From Chromobotia macracanthus (lineage: Eukaryota > Chordata > Actinopteri > Cypriniformes > Botiidae), in the NCBI GenBank assembly GCA_036877525.1, contig JAZGTH010000125.1, positions 620,001 through 684,000 of the forward strand: a stretch of DNA of 64,000 bases, in the 5' to 3' direction. This document shows positions 32,606 to 45,600 of the stretch, in pieces. The notes beneath the pieces were generated by a model that was given only the letters and a program-made list of their open reading frames with translations, was not told where the DNA came from and searched no databases. Position numbers and translations under genes: made by a program. Position 1 is the first letter of the stretch. Every line of letters starts with the position of its first letter.

Positions 32606-33310
32606 TAAAGGTGTTATTCTCCGTTTTAACATCCTCTATAAAACCATTTATAGGAAACCTTAGGAGGTAACAATACAAACACATCTGAATGACCACATGG
32701 CCCCACTCAGCGAAAACAAGTTGGGGGGCATGGTCTGTAGTCAGAAAACTAGATTAAGACACAGAATGCTAAACCCTGGTTAAGCATTTTTTACTTTTGT
32801 CAGAATGTCATTCTTTGATTATATAGGCATCTACTGCAATCATTAAAATTAACATATTAAGGACGTTTGTCACTCTGGGTAGGTAGACATACATACACAC
32901 ATGCTCTTAGTTCCCCAGTCAGGAAGAACATGTGGGGACAAATCAGAAAACTTGAAACAGAAAATTAGATGAAGACACAGAATGGTTGACCCCGATTAAG
33001 CCTTTTTTAACTTTGTCAAAATGTCATTATTTGATTATCTAGACATCTAGTGCAAGCATTAGATTATTAACACACATATTAAGGACCTTTGTCATTTTGT
33101 ATAGGTATCCTCCCAAGCCAGAAGGCATGGGAAGGATGGAACCATGTGCTCTGTTAAAAGTGTTATTCTCTGTTTTAACAAACTCTATAAAACCATTAGT
33201 AGGAAACCTTAGGAGGTAATGATACAAACACATTTAAATGGCCACCCTTCCCCTGTCAGGAAAAAGAAGTTGGGGCATGATCTTTAGTAAGAAACTAAAT
33301 GAAGACACAT
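32605..33310. repeat. Tandem-duplicated block of two sub-motifs
   Basis: Motif A ('gttattctc.gttttaaca..ctctataaaaccatt...taggaaaccttaggaggtaa') occurs at 32611-32700 and 33160-33240. Motif B ('agaaa.tagat..agacacagaatg...ttttgtca.aatgtcatt.tttgattat') occurs at 32745-32870 and 32950-33095, with a partial copy at 33283-33310. This suggests repeated unequal duplication. No coding content. Confidence 0.7.
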
Positions 33311-33850
33311 TGAGACAAAATAGAAACCCAAAGTCTCAGATCATACACTTTCATTTTGTGTCTGAAGTGTGAACACTGCAAGGAACACAAATCTTTCCAC
33401 TGTCGACACACACACACCGCCGTATACATTTATCTCTATACAAAACTTTCACACATTCAAACCTAAATGCTCACAACGGTGTTAGGAGAAAGTCAAAAAA
33501 CATCTGTCATAGAAGGGTGAGGGCAGGGTCAGTTCCATAGGGAGATGGTGAGAGTCAAAGGCTGAAGCAAATCTTATTCATAAACAAGACTGACAAGCAC
33601 AAAACTAGACAAAAAATTTAATAATTTTTTAATAAAAAATTTGACCCCAAAACAGGGTAAAAAATTATTTTTGATTGACAGTTTGACACAAAGCTTATTG
33701 TAATTACTACTAATATCTATGATATCTACAATCTATCATTGTATTTAACCATTACACACTGGGCTGATGCTATTACAAACACCTATACATACAAAACAAG
33801 AACCTATGGTTGAATGATCAAATGATGGGTTATCACAGACCACAGCATCA

Positions 33851-33856
33851 TTTATT
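33851..33856 (-). promoter_or_regulatory. COX15: COX15 polyadenylation signal
   Basis: AATAAA on the minus strand, 43 bp past the COX15 stop codon (33901-33899). The spacing would make a very short 3'UTR. Confidence 0.6.
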
Positions 33857-33898
33857 TTAATAAAGATATCTCATCTCATTATAAAAGCAATCTGCAGT

Positions 33899-36800
33899 CT
33901 ACTTGACTACCTTACGCAGCTCAGCCAATACCAAGATGGCAAAGCTGAGTAGCGCCACAGATCCAGACTGGTGTGTGACTGCCAGGGAGGTGGGCACATA
34001 GAACAGCAGTGTACTGATGCCAAGAGCCACCTAGGAACACAATCTGAATTATTACATTAGCACAATTTTCTGAAAATCAGTATTATTAAAATGTTTCAAT
34101 TATATTGGTTTTAACTAATAAATAATCAATACTAACCAAATACTAATACAATACTAATCAAAACTATACAATATATACAACTGCAGTGGTTTAATACAGA
34201 TTTTCTAAAAGTAAATAAAGTAAACAGGTTTAAAAAAATAAGATTTTGACTTCTTTTTATAGGTAACTTTTTATAGGGGTTCTATTATGCTGCAAGTCTT
34301 GATTTTGTGTTTGGGTGTATTAGAATAGGTTGTCATGCTTTATTGTTGAAAAAACTTTAAATGTTCACATTTTACATTACAACACCTCTGTTTCTAGTCT
34401 ATGCCAAACACTCTTTTGTTTAGTTCTGGGTCTATAAAGCCCCTTCTTCCAAAACATTTGATTGGTCAAGCTGACCCGGTCTGCTGTGATTGTTAAAGAG
34501 ACATTGGAAACAATGTCTCTTTAACATGGCGATAACACACTACTAAAGCAACACAAACAGGCCTTTTAGCTTAAAAGGTGTTTTTTGCATATTCTCAGGG
34601 TGGGGTTTATTTTAAATTCAGGTTTTGTTAAAGAAGCAGCACATTGTAGTTCCTTTCAGCCATTTTTTGTCGTTGTTTAAAAAGCGATTTCTGTTAAAGA
34701 GAACATTTTTTTTACAGTGAACTTTGAGAATTGTAACTACTAAAACAGATCTCAACAGATCTTTTATGCTCAAGCAGCAACACACTAACTTACACTGAAT
34801 AATTGGTAATACAAATAGAACCCCTTTAAATAATGCTTTACTTTTACAGTTTAAATGTTTTTTACTTGTGTATAGGCCATGGCTGTGAGACAGCCAATTG
34901 CTATCTTTGTCCTTTTGGGTAAGGGCATTTGTCTGGAGAAGAAGTAAAGTCCTGTGATTGCTGTCAGTGAGCAGATGCCCTGCAGAAACACAACATACAA
35001 GAACTTAATTACAAATAGACAATCAGACCTCTCTGGTTTTCTCTCTCAGTAAAAACACAGAACACGTTAACATACCAAACTGATCCCAAATATCAGTTTG
35101 GCAGAAATACTGGCCGTAAAAATAAAAGCTTTGCTAAAATTTAAGATTGTTCACCAAACAAAAACGGAAGAATTGCGGAACTGCGTAAGAAAAACGTAAC
35201 TGCTGCTTCCAGTATGGGCAATCAAATCACTTAAAATGATTCAGAATGGAGCAGCTTAACTTGTCTTCCTGGAGCTCAAAAGCGTGTCACACCTTTCTCC
35301 GATGTATACCAGTTGCCACACATATCAAATTCTAGTCATTACTGCTTGCATATAAAATGGCCAATGGCTCTGCACTGACATGCAGAATGACGCAGACACA
35401 AGAAAACTATAACTATACAAAACTAGAAATAGAAACTGAGTGCAAAATATACAACTTGCATGTACATTTAAAGTTGAATTATAACAGAGCTTATAACTGT
35501 AGACTACCGTGTATATACATTTTATTTATATATAAATAAACTTTGAGACCAAAGGTTCCCCGCAGGTTACATCAGGTCACTGAGGGGCTCTTCATGGGGT
35601 AGGTCCTGACAGTACTGTGTTCTTTGTGGATCATTTGCTACTAGGTATAAAGGTCTGGTCACACTAACAGTACTTTAAGAATGTAGGTTAACACAACGTT
35701 TTTACACAAGAACTATGCTATCACCACATGCAATAAACTCTCCACCCCCAAGCACTTGGTCTAACTTACTTTTCAGTTTCAGTGTTAAAATCTGTATGTC
35801 AGGCAAACACAAGAAAATCTACAAAATACTGTGGCATTTTTGTTGAATGTATGCAGTTCTTACTAGTAAACGGTGGTCAAACTGAACAGTTGTGGGATTT
35901 TCAAACACATTCTTGATGGTTGGGGAGAAGGCCAAAAGATCATCAGGGATCCAGTATTCGCCCATTTTTGGAAAGGAATTGTACACCAAACCTGCATCCA
36001 GTCCAGCAACAAAGGCACCTGAAAGAGATCAATATAATATATCCTATATTCCTGATCATCAGCTTGTTTTACCATAAGTAACCTTCTTCTTTTTAAACCT
36101 CATTTACCAAAAGACCTGAACTAGAAATGAACCAGTAATGGTGTGCACATCAGCCCAAGACAAAAGACAGCTGGCTGTTTTGTTCCACATTATTCAGTCA
36201 CCCATATAAACCATTTTAATTTACACTACCAGTCAAAAAGTTAGGGGGGGACTTTTAGTTCTTCTTTAGACTTTTAGTTATTCTTTAATAATACAGTCAA
36301 AAGTATGAAACACTTACTCATACTTTATTAATAATTTTATTCCACACTTTAGAATAATATTAAACTCAAAAACTATTAAATAACACAAAATGTAACGTTG
36401 AGAATTATGTTGTGAGTTAAGGTATTTCAAAATACATTAAGTCACAACATGGACCTGTAGGTTAGATGGTAGAGCGTAAGCAGCACAAAAGGTCATGGGT
36501 TGGATTCCCAGGAAGCACTGTAAGTCACTGCGTCTGCCAAATGCATAAATGTAATGTAAAAATAAACTAGGTTATATAAATCCTTTTTAACTGACCGTTA
36601 CCACTTTGCTTATGTTAACGAGGAAAAGTCCTGTTACTCACAGGTAAAACAACACAAAACAAATAAATAAGCTTCAGCTGGTTCAAAATGCAGCTGCACG
36701 AAGGCTCACTAGATCAAAGAAATATGATCTAGCAACACTGCACTGGCTACCTGTAAAGTATTGCATACATTTTAAAATACTATTAATTACCTACAAAGCC

Positions 36801-39800
36801 CTAAATGGTCTCACGCCTTTGTATATTCGTGAATTACTTTCAGTATACAATCCATTGCGGACACTGCGCTCACAAAATGGTATGTTAATAATTCCAAGAA
36901 AATCAAAAACGTCTAAAGGCGGCAGATATTTCTTTTACCTAGCACCAAAACTCTGGAATGACCTTCCCAGCAATATTCGGAACTCAGACACATTTGAGCA
37001 GTTCAAGTCTAAAACTAAAGACCCATCTCTTCAGACTTGCATTCACCTAATTCAACTGCTATTACACCTAGGCCACAACAGTTAGGCTTAACACGAACTG
37101 AGCACACTTTTCACCCATTTCACTACATGGCTTTCACATTCTATGTGAACGGCCCCTACCCTAATTAAAGTCTATTTTGTTTCTCTCTCTCTCTCTCTCT
37201 CTCTCCCTCTCTTCCGAGGGACTCGGAGATCTCTTAATCTGAGATACAGATTAAGTTCCAGTTCGACGTGACAATGTTCACAACAGCCTGATTACAAGAG
37301 GGGGTGACCACCATGGGAACTGTGAAAAAAATCAACCACCACTATCACCCATTACACTAATGCTACTGTTAATCTATATTCATATTCTTAGTAATTCTGT
37401 CTATACCAGCGGTCTGATGTTATAGCTGCTCTCAGTGTCATTTTAACATTGGCATCCTTGCCTAAACATCCCTTATTGTATTGTCAATCATCAGCCTAAC
37501 ATAAACCTCAATATAAAATAAATATAAAATCCAGACCCAAATTAAAACGTAGTCAATACTCAGTCAACACTGACTATGACGCTGCAAACCTATAAAACAT
37601 TACATCAGAATACTGACTGCGACGCTGTAAATCTATAAACCTTTACATCAAAGTACTGTTTGCAGCTGTAACGCGTCAAAGGAGAAATGACCCTCCTGTG
37701 GCTGGGTTCCTTGGAGTTTGGGTTCCTTGCCACCGTTGCTGTGTTGGCGTGCTCACTGGGAGACTGCAGAGAACAGATATTTGATACTCCATAGTAGATA
37801 TCCGACATATCGTTGTTACTGTGTATCATTGTATATATATTTCTTTGTTTTTTTATCCTTCCTGTAAAGCGGCTTTGAGACAATGCCACATTGTAAAAGC
37901 GTGATACAAATAAAGTTGAATTCAATTAAATTCTAGCTCAATATATTAAAGTTTCTTGAAACATCACACACTGAAATACTTTTAAAGAGTAGGACTGAAG
38001 GACTTATCTATTCTGGGCTGCTTTTTCTTCATTATTTGGTACAAATTATCCATTTAAAAAAACTTTTCAAAATTCCAATTTTCTAATGACAGAAAGTAAA
38101 ATGTTGGCACAAAAAATCTCATGAAAATTTTTTTGCTTACAACTTTTGAAAACTTTGGTCTAAAATCATCTCTCAACCAGTGGATGCCGCTGTGATAAAA
38201 CTGCATGCACCCTCAGGCCATGCCTATGATGTCACTTAGCAAGTTTCATATGGATACACCAAAGAAATGCCAAGATAAAGACATAAAGACTATTTTTGTG
38301 TGTATATGTGGATTTACAAGTCAAAAGTTGTGAACATAAGTAAAACTTTGAACTGTTGGTGGTGCTAATGGGTTTGGGTTTTGTGGGTTTTTAATTGTAA
38401 TTATTTAATAAATTAATATGTTGGCAAAATTATATTTTTGTCTGCAATAATAATTTTAAACATTTAAGCAAACAGCTTCAGGTGAAAAGTTAAGATAATA
38501 TATAAATACAAAATGAAAAATGTTGGCACAAATACATCATCTTCAAACATTTAATCATACTCCTTCAAATGAAACATGATTTAGGATCACAAGATATTAA
38601 TTTGCACAATAAAAACACACACATTTATAACGTATGTAGGGCATGGCTCATACCTGAGAGGGCTGTGAGGAAGACCAGGGCCCCTGTACATTTGGCAAAC
38701 CTCCGGAGCTGAAGCAAACGTGCACTCTCAGGAAGCTACAGAAGATTACAGACTCTATAATTTTCACACAGCCATATGATTTGTAAGGCTCTCCATACAT
38801 CAGGAAACAGCAGATACCTTGTTCACAGGCAATGTGAGTGTAAGACCTGTCCAGAGACTGGCACAGTACAGCAGCAGAGCTGAGCCCAGGTGAGCTGCCA
38901 GTCTGTACTGACTAACCCGGGGAATGTCATATGACTCTGGCTTTTCCTCCAGCCCACTCTTCACCATGTACCACCCCAGAAGACCCTAAACATTACAACC
39001 TATTAGTTGATATTCATTAGCCCAAACAAACAACACATTTAGAGTGGGCCCAATGGGCATAACATGGATAGACTTTAAATAACTCCTAAAACAGACACAC
39101 AGAGGACAGACCGACCAGAGAGTAACAGTCTACGCAGAAGACCAGACAAAAAAAAATGCATTGACAGGGTTGGAAAATTACTTTGTCTGGATTCCTCAAC
39201 ATTAAATTCAATTAAAAACTGAATTACTTGCAATTCAAATTAAGAGAGAGCGTGCCTGCATTTAGAAATCTGCATAAAACACACCATAATAAAATGAAGG
39301 GTTTTATCTTTTCACCAGCTATACATTTAGGTTTTAAATAACTGATTCATATAACAGCAATTGTATGTGCTCTTAAAATATATTCAAAATTCAATTAGAC
39401 TTTTGCAGAGTCACTTATATAACAATTATTCAAGTTTCTAACAAGGTTTCAGTTTGTTCTAAATGTCTTTATAAATTTAGGATAACTGGGGATATTTGCT
39501 TTTAATTAATAATTTAAATATTTTTCAGGAAAAGGCAGTCGACTGACTGTAATATTATATACAGTATAGTATATGATTTTATTTTAATAGGCAAACAATG
39601 CACAATTATAAACAAAATATGCCTTAAAGAAAACATTTCAAATAATGGTTTACATTTTCATTCAGATACTATTGTTACTATGTAACCTTAACCACTATAA
39701 AGATGCCTGATACACACAAAATATGTACTGTTTATGTAGCTGAGAAATGCTTGTGTTTTCACTAGCTGCTTAAGCAGGGATATATATACACAGTGGACTG

Positions 39801-42569
39801 TGTATTTCTCAATCCGGGCAGGATCTATGCTAACAGGGCAGAGACTATCACCAGTCATGGATAGGGCTTCTTTTATTGGATTAATAAAAATGGATGGGTG
39901 TATTTTTACCATTATAGGGTGGGTGTTTACCCACACAGCTGACACACATTTGTTAAAAAAATACCATGTAAAAGTGAATTTTGCATATTATGTCCCTTTT
40001 AATGAATGCAAATGTATGACAATTTATGTGACAATTAATCATCATGCAGATGTAGCCTTAGAGAATAGACAGAGGAAAAACTGATTCCTGCAAAAGGAAA
40101 AATATGAGCAGAAGAGGAGAGTAATTTATTTTTTTTTGTCATGTTGTGTACTGGAGCCAATAATGGTATCTCAAATGACATCCTATATACTATGCACTTG
40201 AGCGATGCACCAACTATTGTACCATGTAGGCTGCATTTACATGGCAAGCCTTAATGCTCAGATCCGATCTTAAGTCCATATTCAATTTTTTGGCCCGCCT
40301 GTTTACCTTGCACCTTGTATCCGATGCGCATTTACATTAGCCTCCCGGCCAAAAAGATTCTAGTCATTCACTAATATGAGCGCCATGTTCAACACAATCT
40401 ATCGTGGAACAGTGACGTTACAGCCAATGTAAACTGGATGCGTTTCAAATGTTTTCTAATGCGTTTAAATACACACGTTTTGGATGTGTGTGTTTAAACG
40501 CAGGTCAGATGTCTGGATATCGGATATGTATCCACTATAAATCTACATTTGAAAGTGGCTCAGATCATATACGAAAGAACAGATCTCGTGTTTACACACG
40601 TACAACAAATTCTGACCTGTGTCAGATGGGAGTAAAAGAGAATGCATTATCAAGTCACATGTATAAGCGTGTGCAACTACATAATTTTTTTGTTTTAACT
40701 TTAATGAGAAGGGTGGGACTGCTTATTCTGCATAATCTGGTCCCAAACCGGTTTGCAGAACGACAGAGCAACATGCATGTCAGGAGAAACGTTCAACTTG
40801 TTTGTTCTTTTGTCTTCATTTTGGTTCAAACTGAGAATCCAGTTTTACACATATAGGCAGTTGTAAAAGGCAGTAGCAATGAAATGGTTGCTGATATTAA
40901 ATATTGAATATTTTGATATAATATTTAATCACTCAATCCTTTGGATCATTGCAGTGGGGGAAACAAGAATGGCTTGCATGTTGTAAAGAATAACATGGAA
41001 AGTTTGTGGCTTTGGCTGGGGCCAATGTAAACATGGGCAAAGTGCCCCACAAAAGCAACTACACCTTAATTAGGATGTACTCACACTAGGCACTCTTGCA
41101 GACAATCACACTCTGGCTCTGTACAAGGTAATGTACCGAGTGTGAGTGCATCCTTGGTGTAAATTTTGTTCTTATTTAGCTTCAGGATCTGATAGCTCTC
41201 CACTACAAAACCAAAACTACGTTCACTGATTGCATAAAGGGTCTAGGGTCAGTTTAACAAGTTCATCATCCTGGTACCCTTTTTGTTGAAATTTTCAATG
41301 TAAATACACTATTTATACTACAAAATGGCAAAGAACAGTGTGTAAATATGTAATTTTGAATGCAAATATGAAAATTTGTGGATTTGTGAACCTCTTACAG
41401 AAGCAATAATACTATTAAGTATCAAGTATAATACTATTGAAGCTAAGTTTCAGTCTGTAACTTTTGCTTCTCTATTGCCATATCTATTTGAAAGTTGATT
41501 GCTGAGCTATTTTCTTAAAGCTGCAATCTGTAATTATTGTGGTTAAAAATGAACAAAAATCAAGTTATTGAGCAAGTACACAATAAATCAAAAATCAACA
41601 CTGTCTCCTTAACTTACCCTAATTCACAATGGTAAGTTTATAACTAGATGTTGAGTGGTGAGTGTGGGTGGTGCTTGCCATGGCAAACTTGGGAATATTT
41701 AAACAACATTAACATGTTTTAACATGATTACGTATGATGCTAACATGTTTTATGATGCTAGCATGATTTAGCATGATGCTAGTTTAATTTAACATGTTTA
41801 GCATGAAATGAAGTTGTCAGGAAAATACCTAAATACCTAAAATAAAAAAGACTTTTTTTTTGTGAGATGGCTTATTCATTTTATGACATGATTGCTAGGG
41901 TACAGTGAATTGCTGCTAGAATGTAGCTAGACAGTTCTTCTCTCTGCCTCTCATCTTTTTAAATCGAAGTCAATGGGGTGGTTGCTAAGGTACTGTAACT
42001 GTTTGCTAGGGCGTGGCTATGAAGTTAAGCTCAAGTTACTAAGCCGAACGATATGAGCCCACCCCCAAGTCTTTGACATTCTGATGCGGAGCTATAACGT
42101 CACAAAATTCAACCCAATGGAAAAACTCTACTGAATTTTTGCCCACTTTTTCGTACGCTCTAAAAACATTGTACATCCAATCGCTTATAAAAGTTATAGC
42201 ACACCTCTCCTCTACAAGCTTGATCTGACCGGTTTCCCAGGAAATGTCAGTTTGACCTGTGATTTTTAGGGGTGTAACGATATTGAAGACTGAACCGAAG
42301 AACCACAATACACCACCCACAGAACGTACCGCGGTTTTCTAATAAAGTACCAAAGGCTTAGGATTGCAGGTATCACACACAGTTTTTTTTCTTTTCACAC
42401 AAGGTTTTGCACTAATAATCCAAGAAAATCCTGCGAACATTTAAGAACTTGTGAATTAAACCACATAGATCAACAAATCAAATTTAAACTTTAACCTAAT
42501 GCAGTCACATGTTAAAAGATTTTACAATGTTATTAATATCCTGTATATTGTGTAACATTGTATAACGTT

Positions 42570-42600
<31 letters not shown>

Positions 42601-45600
42601 AATATTCATAATTCTTAATCAAAGCTCATAACTGGAATTATTAGATAATTGTCAGCTACAATTCATAATTGTGACAGGCCTAGCCAAATAAAACCCTCTT
42701 ATAGATTGTTTCACTAAACACAGAATCGGTACCGGATGTCGGGCTTATCAAGATGTACCCAAATTCAGTTACATAATCCAAATATTAACAGTTGATCATA
42801 AGCTATTTTAAATATTTCATATTTGGGCTAATATTGTCTCCCTTACACATAATAATGATGGAGAAGGTTTTAAATATGATTTGCGAACAAAACATATTCC
42901 TGACAGACACCCTCCACACTTGAAGCACTAATAACGGTGAATACAAGCAATTTGCGCTCAACCTGATCAACCTCCTAACTTGAAGTTTTATACATTTTCA
43001 AACAAAACAAAACATGCTTGATGTCTGCATAAGATATTTTACTGCATGGAATTACCTGAAAGACAACAAAGCCACATAGGCCCAAAACACGAGCCTTCAT
43101 TGAGTGGCTGAAATATCCTCTTCTCCAGAAATATGCTGCAGGAAAAATGTAAGCTAATCCGACCAGTCGGCCCCACATACGGTGCCCCCACTCCATGTAG
43201 AAGATAAACTTAAACTCCATAAGAGTCATGTCATGATTCATGCTGATAAAAAAAAAGTCATTGTGTAATATCAATTTCTATGTTCTAAACATACTATATT
43301 GTAATGCACATTTTGTAATTTAAATGATAAACATTTTAATCAAAATGCTTAAATGCATTCTGAGCATGGTGCCTGTATTTCAGCTCAAATAAGTACTCAC
43401 ATTTTGAACTCTGGGAACTGTTTATACTTTGAGAACTCATCTTCCCACTCTGCTTCAGTCCGTGGTGGCTTCATCTCCTTCACTAAATGCCAGTCAACCA
43501 TAGAAAGGCCAGACTCTGTTAATCTAAGATATGTTATGGTTAAGTTAAGCATGATAATTTTTCAAGGACAACAGTAAATGTTCAATTGAAAGTAATTTTT
43601 AAAAATACATTTAAAGTGTTAAAACATGTTTTAGTCTCTCGTTTTAAACATCCTCCTTATCAATAACAAACGGATTTATTGATTTCTGACATCACAAGGT
43701 ACATTCATTTTCACATGGCCTGCCCCAGAGCAAGATACCAACACCTACTTTTACGTCATGGCACGTAAATGTTGGCTCTGCCCCCAGTTGTTTAGTCGCA
43801 GCAACATTCACAGCAACATTTTCTTTGTTTGGGATTAAGCCTTTACAACATTGCACAACAAGCTAAAGAGAATACTTTGGAGAAGAATGTGGATCTGAAG
43901 GTCTTGTTACACTGTTATGTGCAGAGAGTTATGTTCTCACTTTGCAGAACAAGTACTACCACCTGACTTCAATAATCAATCTCCTGTTCTGATTGGATGA
44001 TAGGAAGGATGAGCATATTTAAACTCTAGCTGCCCTCAAAGTATTGTTGTTGGTGGTGGCCTGAGTGTGTGTAGCAGCTGAAGACTCATCTTCAGCTCCA
44101 GAGTTGTTGGTTGTGAAACGTAGTTTGGTGGCTCTGTATAACTTTACCCATTTGTCTTATTTACTTTGTTCATTCATGACGTAAGTATATTTTGTTTATG
44201 ATTTATTCATTTATCTTTGGGGTTAGTTGGGAAGTGGGTGCCTTTTTTTTTGAGTTAAACTTTTTCTCCTGGTTATGTTTAGTTAGCCTATTTTATTGTT
44301 TCTTTTTTGTTTTAATGTAGCTAGTTGGTTAATTGAAAGTTAGTTTGGTTATGTTTGTTATTTTGGCAATACCGCCTTCTGAATATGATACCTCATTTTC
44401 CTATTGTTTGACTTCATAAATAAAAACAAATATTGTTTTGGAAAAAGTGATCCAATGTGGTTATTGTTATGAGCTGATTCTGGAGAGTGTTTACTCCGCT
44501 GTTCCCCCCACTACTCACCACTATCCATCTTGCTGTTGCACTTCTGTACACAGTAGGGAAACTGGTGTAGAAAACGTAACAACGTTGATTTCACAGTTAT
44601 TATAACACTATGATGCCAGTCAAATGCTGTGCTGTTCGTTGGCTAAGACAGTAGCCAATCATACATGGTGACGTTTACACCCAAAGGTTCTTAAAGAACA
44701 CTCCAATCTGACTTTTTAAATTTTTGGCCAAAAAAACTTTAATATAATTGAAATAAGTCATGAACCCTGTAAATTACTTTGAAATATACTTAAATGAAAA
44801 TTATATAAACAAAAACCTTTGTTCTCCCTGCATCAACCAAAATTTTTACTATACATAATTTTTGCAAGTATTACAATCATTTACTTATTGCAGACCTTTA
44901 TGATATGCATATTGTGATGTCACAATATCACAAATGCAGATGTGATATTGTGATGTACAAGCCATAGCAAAAAATTATGGACTCACCACATTTTAAGAAT
45001 GTTCACCCAGATTTTTTACTTAAGTGAAAGTGACATTTGTCAGATATGGTAACCCATACCTGAAATGTGACCTCTGCTTTTAACCCATCACTGGTGAGGA
45101 GTGAACACACATTTATTTTGTTAACAGTTTGGCCAGGGCCAATCTTGTAGCCCTACTAGTTATAGAAACAACAGAAGTCCATGAAATGTCAGGTACAGTT
45201 TTTACGCAACATCAATTACAGAAAAACCAAATGAAGATTAGGCAAAATGTGTCATGTTTTAATGACAAATAAGCTCTGAATACACCAAGAACTTCTCTTT
45301 GATCTGTCACCCTACAAACAGGCAAAAAAGAAACTCTACTAACTTTTCACCCTTAGACTTTCATCTAGTCAAAGTTGACTAGACTTTCATCTAGTCAACT
45401 TTGTAATGCATAGCTTGTTTAAGAGGGTGAAAAAATGTTTTACCTAGTAGCACCTCCCAGAATCACAGCACCTAGAACCAGCCCACTACAGCCCAACAGC
45501 CAGCGGCCAACCACTCTGTCTGTTGCGACGTTGGGGATTAAACCTGACATGGCTGTTGACGTTCTGCCTTTTGTGGCCATTGTGTTTTGTCCTCTTCTTA

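Noticed and set aside
32605..33310. CRISPR-like array
   Set aside because: The repeats are long, unequal and diverged, with no regular spacers, and the genome is a vertebrate one.
39688..40084. Pair of overlapping ORFs in COX15 intron 4
   Set aside because: No motif, and the region ends in a MITE-like sequence. Judged to be chance frames in repeat DNA.
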